Shown piece after piece: positions 55,801 through 64,000 of a stretch of 64,000 nucleotides of DNA. Origin of the DNA: Pegea sp. RAD2-039. Lineage: Eukaryota; Chordata; Thaliacea; Salpida; Salpidae. The stretch spans positions 186,001 to 250,000 of the forward strand of contig JAQGEQ010000305.1 in assembly GCA_034620365.1 (NCBI GenBank), given 5' to 3'. Every line of letters begins with the position of its first letter. Position 1 is the stretch's first letter. The position numbers and the translations under genes are program-made. The notes beneath the pieces were generated by a model. That model searched no databases and had not been told where the DNA came from. It was given only the letters and a program-made list of their open reading frames with translations.

Positions 55801-58526
55801 ATGTCATATGGTAAAGCTAAGCGGCCAAATGTTTGCTACATAAGGCTCACTAAACATCACAAAAACAGTTTTAAATAAGATTTGGAGTAATGTATGTATG
55901 TTTACAGTTCTTAGGGAGCAAAAGTAGTAACTGATAAATATTTCACAGTATAAAGCTTCAGTTTTAATTAAAAGGGTAAACAGTATCTTATTTATTATAA
56001 AATATATGTAAATAAGGTTACCTGGCCTACTTAAACGAGCATTCTTAAAATTTAATCATCCATTTAAAGGTGATTAGTCATGTGATTATAGTTATTTTAG
56101 CGCCTCTTGTGGCAATAAAATGTTGTTACATGCCTTTTAAACATTAATTAATTCTGTAAGTAGTTGTAAATTATTTTTTTCGCAAATACACGCGGTTAAT
56201 GCATTACTGAACATTTGCATTTAAGTATTTTATTTTTTTCAGATAATTAAGTTATTTTAATTTAGAGAAATTCAATAACAAGTAGCTTTTAATTGATTAA
56301 TTTTGTTTATTTTCATTAATTTTAGGAATAAATATTAATTAACTTTATTTAAAAATATTATATATGCATCAAAATTTGATCTTAATACTATTCTTTTGAT
56401 TATTATGTATCATAGTTTTGTTTCATATTTTGCAATTTACAATTTTATGAATTAAGCTTATATAATATAGTAAACATAAAATCTGATTATTCAATATTAT
56501 ATTAATTATTAAATGATTGTTTATATTTCTTACATAAAATCTTGATTTGCTAATACTCGTTTGAAATCGCCATTCACATATTTATTTGTGTCTAAGGAGA
56601 AAAGCTTTGTCAATATTATTTTTATTGCATAAATATTCTTTTAAGAATATCTCGTGTTGTTAAACATATAAATATTATCATTAAGTTGTAAATTAGATCA
56701 ACATTGTTTATAAACTTTTCAAGTTTTATATTTTTAGATAACTTTGCAAATTAATATTTGTTAACTTAAAAATAAGAATTATTAGATTAATAGTTTTAAC
56801 ATTTTTATATAAATCATTTTTATGTTATTTTAATTAACATTTATATAGTTTTTAAAAACTAATCAATTGTTTGTATATGATAAAATTATGTTGAAAAATT
56901 TGTTTTCAGACTAATTAATCTTTTATAAATAAATTGATAAGCAATTTTAAAATTGTTGCAAAAAGTTCTACTACAGAAGTTATATTTGAAATTTATAAAA
57001 GGTTAGTTTATCATATTAATATCTTAATGGTGGTTTGTAGTGGATATTATGAAATCATTGAAAATTATGAAATGTCATATTTTTATGTAACATTTCAATT
57101 TACAACTTTTAAAAATCATTTTTTTCTTGTTCAAATATTTTGTAATTTATATAAAAAAAACTTTCTATTCTTATTTGTAACATGGACTTTGATCAGTCAA
57201 AGTTATTTTTATATAAAGCAAATGAAAAGTAGTTTGTGTTTTATTTTATGAAATTTTATAAATCATGATATTAAATTGTGTTCAAGGTATACAAAAAGAT
57301 AATTTTATTATTGTTTAAAACAAATTGTTGATAAAAACTTACTCACAGAAAGATATTTTTGTTACTATTGTTTACATTTTATTACTACCTATGAATAAAG
57401 GAGAAAGTAAATAGGAAATATGCAATACTAATGTTTACAATATCTCATAATATCAGCCATACTTACTTTAATAGCAAACAAAGTACAAATGTCTAATAAA
57501 AAATAATTGTAATTTTGAAGAACTAGTTTCTGTTTTATTTTAAAAAGTAGAAGTATTTTTATCTACTTTATAGTGTACTTTGAACTGTTTGTTTCTCTTA
57601 TTTATAGTTTTAATAATCAGTTTAAAAAGAGATCTGATATTTTTGTTTAATAGTTTAGACTATTTTGTATAAATTAGTTATCAATAGAAATAAATTCAAC
57701 TTCTTATAAGTATTTTGAAATGCTTATTAAAGCTTAAAGAGCTGGTCTGAGAGTATTTCTAGTCTTATTTCACTTTGTTTTGATTTTTGAAAGCTATTTT
57801 CTAGATAGACTTTTTCTCACACATTTTATTTCTTAAGTTTATGTAGACAAATTTTAGTTGAGAAAAGCTATTGTATGTATTATATGTAATTATTATTCAT
57901 TAAAAAGTTATCCAACAGTAAAACTCTTAATATGAATGAATAATTTTCTCTCTATAATGTTTTGTAATGTCATTTAGTAATTATTACGTTTTTTTAATTT
58001 TGTAGTTTCTGATATTATACCATAAGTTTATTTCAAATAAAAAAAGAGTACAAACATAAAAGGTTTATTTAGGCAAATGGAAACACAGTGAACTTTGAAA
58101 GCCATCAGAACAGATTATGTGTTTTTTTATGTTAGATTTTGCTTTTTGTATTCAAAATCAGAAATATTCTTAAGGTTCAGTTAATAGTTTTCTAGATTAT
58201 TAAGCTTCTTGTGATAAGCACATACTGTTACATCTATCTTTTAAGTAGAGATCTGCTTTTTGTTATTTAGTTCAGAAAAATTAATTGAAGTTTTGTGAAA
58301 AACAACAAGAATTTTTAGGTTTTCAATTGTTAACAATCTCTTAAAATATCAATTGTAGCAGTTTATTAAACAATCGTTAAAATTTGTTGAATGTGCAATT
58401 TTCAAATGACTTCATCTTAAATCTAAATAATTTAATCAATGGATAATTAGTTTTTATCAATTAAATTTTTGAAAGTTTTTATCTACTAGTTATTTCTTGA
58501 CTGTTTATCATTTACAGCTTTAATAA
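52831..58526. other. long AT-rich intergenic region
   Basis: No gene is supported. It holds a 43-bp tandem duplication (54013-54098) and a GC-richer island at about 55,180-55,700 (see findings). The 105-codon frame at 56934-57251 is AT-driven and not called. Confidence 0.6.
54013..54098. repeat. 43-bp tandem duplication
   Basis: The segment beginning acgaaaaccatttgataag is repeated head to tail with a 43-bp period and no visible differences over the unit. A recent local duplication. Confidence 0.9.
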
Positions 58527-60734
58527 ATGATAAGATTTCGAAGTATGGGAACTATTACAACTGCTGTGATTGTTGCAATTGTTGCTATTCTCTACACTAC
58601 ATCATCAAGTGATGACGTCATCAAAGTTGATCTTTTAAACAAAAATTATCTGAAAATGAAGACAGTGATGTCATCCGTCGAATCCAAAGCACCTCCTTCT
58701 AATATTGGTGAGTTTTGAACTTTCATTTAGTTACATCCATCTACAACATTTTCAACAGCTGTGATTGGTGGAGGTATTGCTGGATCAACCGCTTCGCTAT
58801 TTCTTCGATCCTTATTTGGCGAAGAAGTCGCGATCGATTTATATGAGCCATCATCATCTTTATGTGGTAGAGTTGCAAGTACTGAGATGGCTGGTGAATA
58901 TTTTGAAAGCGGAGGTTCGATTTTACATCCGAAAAATTTCTATTCCAGCCATTTAATTGATGAATTTGGTAAATATTTACTAATTTGTCAATCAACTTTT
59001 GAAACAACTTCATTTTCAGGTTTAAAAAAAGCTGAAAAAGATTCGATAACAATCGGATTCTTTGATGGAGAGTCTTATGATCTTACAACCTCTTCCAACA
59101 GATTTATTAACTTTTTCAAAATGCTCTGGCACTTTGGTTTAGATTTATTTAAGTTATTTTCCTACACTTCTGATGTAATCAAGAAATTTTCTCGGTGAGA
59201 TATCCACCATTTGAAGAAGTATTTTTCTAATTTTATTTCAAATACAGAATTTATGACTTTCAATATCAAGGAAAAGCTTATAATTCAGTAGAAGATCTTC
59301 TTGTATCTCTTGGAAGAAAATTTTATGAATCAACTCAAGTAAGTGGGTTTTGTATCACAACATTTTTGTGACAACAATTTCTTCAAATAGAAAACAGCTT
59401 GCCAGTTGTTCGAAGAAGTCGGGTTAGATAATTACACCATCAATATGTTAGTAAATGGAGCTATCAAAGTGAATTATGGACAGGATTGTAATTCGAATGG
59501 ATTAGCGGGTTAATTGAGACGTTTTTTCATAAATGAAATTTCTTATTCTATTTTACTGTCAGGCTCCATAGCAATGGCTGGTATGGACTCTGGGACGTGG
59601 TCTGTTAGAGGTGGTAATCGTCTGTTGTGCGAGAAGTCAGTGGTCAGATCTGCTGCTAATCATCTTCAGTTTGCTGTTGATAAGATCAAATACATCAAAG
59701 AAAATTCCACTTTTCAAATAAGTTTTGACAACTTTAATAATCACAAGTTAGTTTTTATTTTGTTGATTAAATTGTTATTTTGAAAATTACTTTTTTTCAG
59801 GTCTTACGATCTTGTAATTCTTAGTGTGCCCTTTTATTTCAATGGTCCTAATATTGATGTCACTGAGGCTTGTGACAGAAACTGTCCAATGACTGGAGAA
59901 GACAAACGTTACAGGTAGGACTTCATCTATTAAATCTCATGTATCTTGATCATCTTGTCATTGAACAGACAAACCGTAGCAACATTTGTTAAAGGACAAT
60001 TGAATAAAACAACTTTCAAATGTGACGAGTGTTCAAAAACAATTATTGCAACTAAAGATATCTTCTATAGGTATGACAATTGGTTTCTTATCATCAATTT
60101 GGTCAATTTTATGCTAACTTTTTACTATTATATGTGTTTCTCATGGAAACTTGATACAATCTTTTTAAGTATAAGCTTTTAATATTAATTTGAATTTTAT
60201 TCTGCAGAAGTATTAGTCTGAAGACGCCTGTGAACTACTTAAAGAACTCAACATACAATGCAGACGTCTACAAGATATTTTCTACTGAACAACTGACTTC
60301 TAGTCAACTAAATGAACTTTTTGAGAATCACTCTTTAGTAAAAAGTGTGGTTTGGAAAGCTTATCCTAGATTCAAGTTAGTGATGTTTAAGTTATCTGTA
60401 CTTTATTCTGTGATAGATTTTGTAGATTTGAAACTAAAAGTTAATTTAGTGGTTTGGAAATCTTATTTGAAAATTAAAAAAGCTTTTAATCTGATATGTA
60501 AATAGTTAGCTGAAGTATTGTCTCAATCTGTCATACTACGTCAGTGAGTACCTCTAAATAAATTACTTCCGACTTTTCAGCCCACCGGAACAACTAGGTA
60601 GTTTTGTTTTAAATACAAATGGCTTATACTACACATCGGCGTTTGAATGGGCCGCCTCAACAATCGAAACTTCAATTATCTCTTCGAAAAATTCCGCTTT
60701 GCTTGCATTTAACAAATGGTATGGACTTGTGTAG
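58527..60734 (+). CDS. PCYOX1: prenylcysteine oxidase (498 aa, 10 exons)
   Basis: Exons: 58527-58707, 58759-58968, 59020-59194, 59248-59338, 59391-59508, 59563-59746, 59801-59914, 59969-60070, 60208-60375, 60581-60734. This FAD-dependent thioether oxidase of lysosomes cleaves prenylcysteines left by breakdown of prenylated proteins. Residues 8-24 are a hydrophobic signal or anchor. The FAD-binding motif VIGGGIAG (G64, G66, G69) is followed by IDLYEPSSSLCGRVA and FESGGSILHP, as in human (IDLFE...GGRLA...YEAGGSVIHP). Other matches are VNYGQDCNSNGLAGSIAMA, SGTWSVRGGNRLLC, ATFVKGQLN and a C-terminus YYTSAFEWAASTIETS...ALLAFNKW, like human YYLNGIECAASAMEMS...ALLAYHRW. Length is close to human (505 aa). 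It ends soon after that motif. PCYOX1 and its paralogue PCYOX1L cannot be told apart here. Several introns are only about 50 nt. Confidence 0.92.
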
Positions 60735-60795
60735 TGTCATACTTTTTAATGTTTACCTCTTTTTATATTATCTTTCTATTCCAATTTTAATTCTT

Positions 60796-60801
60796 AATAA
60801 A
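60796..60801 (+). terminator. candidate polyadenylation signal of PCYOX1
   Basis: AATAAA, 62 nt past the stop codon, between convergent genes whose stops are 280 bp apart. Confidence 0.45.
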
Positions 60802-61014
60802 TATTAGCCGTACTGCAGACTTTTCTATTTCTTCTTGAATTATGAATCATCAATTTCAGTTTGTTTTTTATGAAATATTTTTTGCGTAACTACAAACAAA
60901 ATATATGACTTTTACCACGTACTAAAAGCTGCAATCTAACTAGGAGGCAGAAAAAAGCAGAAATTAGGTAAAATACATCAGATTTGGCACTAATTGCCAA
61001 AACACTTTCAATGA

Positions 61015-63485
61015 TTATCTTGCTTCTAAAGTAGCTGTCGATAATGGATTGACCTTTTTGTAAAAGTCGACTGGTTGCTGCGGTATTTTATGTAAATGAA
61101 TATTTTCACCAAAAAATCGGTCATTCCTTTTAATTGATCTGTAAAAGATAATCTTGTATGTTTGATTACATTAGTAAGTAGAAATACCTGGAAACATAAG
61201 GATCAAGTTGTAATAAAACTTTATTTTCATCGATATTTCGTCCATATGTTTGAAGTGTGTTGTTTTTAGTGAATCCATCGAGCTTGGCTGGTTGAACTCC
61301 TCCAAATACCCAACCTTGCCTTTCATTCCCCCTGGGGTTCATGTCAAAGTGTCTGAATGACCAAATGTTGTAATGAGAAGTTGTCTTGATATAATCAAAG
61401 CTTAAATATTTGAAATAGTAACAACAAAATATTGAATTTCGTAAATTATTGTAATTATGATGAAATATAAAAAGTAGACTTCAATTTAGAAGTTGTCAGG
61501 TATTTTTGTCGATCAACATTTTTCGTTTCCATATATCTCATATTATTTCGACAATCACCACTTAGCTCCTTGTTTCCAGTCTCTTCTTTACCAAGAGCTG
61601 TTGCTTCGTTCCATGAAGCTTGTCTTAATCCCTGTAAAAATTCACTGAATTTACCAAATGTCTGTCACTACTACAAGTAAAAATGAAACTTATCCACAAA
61701 ACATCTTAATTCAAACTCACTAAAAATTGTCCTTTCATCATTGATATTTTATTATCAGTGTGAATAAGATTGAAATATTCAGCAGGGTCCTTCTTCATCA
61801 CTTGATTTGCGAATATTGGGGGATATTCATCTATTTTTGTGTAACCTTCTCTAAGATTAACATTTGAAAGTTGTTATGTTCTGAAAACTAGTTACATCTG
61901 AACTAGCAAACCTCGCTTGACTACTTGGCATTAAATTGTCCTTCCGAGTAAAACCATTATACTTCTCTGATGTATTAGTAATTGTAGGAAAAGGTTCTCG
62001 ACCATTTTGACCTTTTGAATTTAGATAACATTCTTTCGTTAAAGAAATACCAGTTGGTCGATTTGTACATTCTCTCTACAAAATAAAATCGATTTAAACT
62101 TTGATACGTTATGCAACTAATGAGTTTGCAAAAGTAGTAAATTAAATAAATACTTTATATAATTATTTTAAAGAATTAAAACTGATACATAATATCAAAC
62201 TAACTGGTAAATCATTAAGAAAAGCATCATCGTTTTTGAAGGTTATTGGCTCAATATTTTTGTTATTTACATCGCCTGAAGCTTCTAGATTTCCAATATC
62301 TTTTCCTATTAACTTCCCTGCGTTCAAATGAAGTAGTTAGTGTTTTGAATATTTAGTTATGGTAGAAAATGTCACAACTTCAGTTTTAGTTTTTGAATGG
62401 AATCCTTTCATTTTAATATAAGAAATTTCTATTTTAGAGTTAAACTAATTGTTTTACTTAATTGGGCTTGCTTCAAATCAATTTATGCAAATTTCTAATT
62501 CAAACCTTTATTAACCATCTTGATAAATTAAATTATTACAAGATGATTTTAAACAAGTTAATGTTCTAGACTTTGATAATCGATTGAACTAATCAATTTA
62601 GCAAACATTAAAATGCTTTTCAAATAAGCAATTAAAACAGAAATTTCAAGAACTTTGTTTAAACGACATCAACTAACTCAGTATGAAGTCAACTCACATG
62701 GAAGGCTTTGTTGTTGTTCTTTGAATCGAGTTTTCATTTCAGACCTCATATATGAAGGTCCCTGTGTTTTAAAATAAAGGAAATAAAGATTTTAAAGAAA
62801 ATCAGTTTAAATAAACATACGTGGCAAAAATTTTCATTTTCAACTATATCTTTACGATCTATTTTTTTTAATGGGATAAGATATTTTGGGTGAAGACCGC
62901 TTCTGGAATATGCTCCGTAGTCACGTGTATCAAAGTGAACGGAACGAGCCTGAATAATAATAATTCCAAAATAAATAGCAATCAACAAAATCAAAATAAA
63001 TTACTTCTCTTTTGGTGGGATTTGTGATATATTTTTCTTCAGTAAACCCACTGATTACTCCATTTTTAAATACGTTTTTTGAAAAGGGATCTTTACCATC
63101 TGAATCATGTGGTTTGTTGAAATGACGACGAGTTATACTTTGATAGTTACCAGCAAGAAGTTGACTGTAAAAAATACAATTATTGAATAGTAGTAGAAAT
63201 TATGAAAAATATTTAAAGATATCCAACAGATTCGTATTGAAAGTTAATATATACAACTAACCCCATATATGGGTTATCAAATTCATCTAAGGATTTTGAA
63301 TAAAACATTTGTGGTCTGATATTAGAAGCATAACCACTGGAGGAAACACTTCCAGTTCGTGGTTTGAAAAATTCATTTCCATAATCATGATTGTATCTAG
63401 TGTGATAGAACCTATTTATGGTATACTCACCACCACGGCTTGCATACATATGACTTGTTGATGGACCTAATGCTAATTTTACCAT
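61015..63485 (-). CDS. SAXO4: SAXO4 / PPP1R32-like axonemal protein (490 aa, 10 exons)
   Basis: Exons (minus): 63485-63262, 63164-63005, 62949-62821, 62761-62698, 62317-62205, 62075-61912, 61850-61721, 61631-61480, 61400-61188, 61138-61015. Human PPP1R32, renamed stabilizer of axonemal microtubules 4, is a ciliary and sperm-flagellar protein that binds PP1. Matches in order: GGEYT..RFYHTRY..YG.EFFKPR.GS (N-terminus), SLDEFDNPYMG, VHFDTRDYG, KKDPAEYF, ALGKEETGNKE, DRQKYLTTS and ERQGWVFGGVQP. RSVHF at residues 130-134 fits the RVxF-type PP1-docking motif, and aligns with KVHF of human. The intron between exons 8 and 9 is bracketed by a direct repeat, so the join there is uncertain by about 11 residues. 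Longer than human (425 aa). Confidence 0.9.
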
Positions 63486-64000
63486 CTTATTTTGGTTAAG
63501 TTTCTTTTAAAAGTAAATACAATTTTGTCAGTTGGTATTAACTTTTCAGTAGTTTTGTCTACTCAAGGCTATATGACCTAGGCTGCCTGTAAAATAAAAG
63601 TTGATATTATTAAAATTTTTCAAATACTAGAGTATTTTATATTTAGTACAATAAAACGTTGAATAAAATTAAAGGTTTAAATGTTTAATCATAGTAATCG
63701 TGGTATCTAAAATACGAAATAAAATCAGGTTATTTTAATATATAACTTAAAGCATTCATAAGAAGTTTTAAAATATTTATACCATCTATAAGTAAGTTAA
63801 GGGATTTAAACCATTTAAAAACAGATTTTGTTTGACAATATATAAATTTTGTGAAAAGAATCAAACTAAGAGTGAAAATTAAATTGAAAAAATAAGTGTA
63901 AACAATAAGGTTAATATTATAAGACAGGGTGAAAAAATTGATAGCAACTATTTATATTTTCATTTTCAAATTCACTATTGATCAAATGAACTAATTTAGA
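63486..64000. promoter_or_regulatory. upstream flank of SAXO4
   Basis: AT-rich sequence 5' of the minus-strand gene. No frame and no specific element recognised. Confidence 0.3.

Noticed and set aside
56934-57251. Plus-strand frame of 105 codons
   Set aside because: Composition is dominated by Phe, Tyr, Ile and Lys as expected from AT-rich DNA; no domain or exon context.

Overview
The window looks like nuclear DNA from an AT-rich invertebrate animal. Genes are split by GT-AG introns, and intergenic DNA is very AT-rich and mostly featureless. The gene set is metazoan: SAXO4/PPP1R32, UBE2W, ZC2HC1, AK2, DCTD, a prenylcysteine oxidase and a trypsin-like protease behind a mucin-like stalk. Two intron classes coexist, about 48-80 nt and several hundred nt to over 1 kb. 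I cannot name the phylum from sequence alone; the SAXO4 gene implies motile cilia or sperm flagella.

Layout. At 1-11,700 there is a family of intronless SLC43A3-like transporter copies. One intact copy runs off the left edge (minus), one is complete (minus), one is a near-identical internal fragment (minus), and two are decayed copies on the plus strand. A tRNA-derived SINE and one copy of a dispersed repeat lie among them. At 13,359-23,618 two DD3-3-like genes lie head to head about 1.5 kb apart; one encodes a membrane-anchored protein and the other a secreted form. ZC2HC1 (minus) occupies 29,397-31,446. UBE2W (plus) and the protease (minus) converge at about 37.0-37.2 kb. DCTD (plus, 44.3-46.6 kb) and AK2 (plus, 49.8-52.5 kb) follow. 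The prenylcysteine oxidase (plus) and SAXO4 (minus) converge at about 60.7-61.0 kb. The rest is long AT-rich intergenic DNA with a few GC-richer islands that I could not assign.

Gene models were built by hand, by joining reading frames across GT-AG introns and comparing them with remembered family sequences. Each completed model gives an uninterrupted frame of a length usual for its family: UBE2W 150 aa, DCTD 174, AK2 240, prenylcysteine oxidase 498, ZC2HC1 371, SAXO4 490, protease 484, DD3-3-like 757 and 673. Individual exon ends may be off by a base or two.

The genes do not form one pathway. DCTD and AK2 both act in nucleotide metabolism and the SLC43A3 family carries nucleobases, but they are separate transcription units and I do not claim a cluster. 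The most interesting points are the DD3-3 pair, the turnover and possible gene conversion among the SLC43 copies, the CpG-rich block over the last AK2 exon, the hydrophobic N-terminal option of DCTD, and an intron in SAXO4 bracketed by a 10-nt direct repeat.
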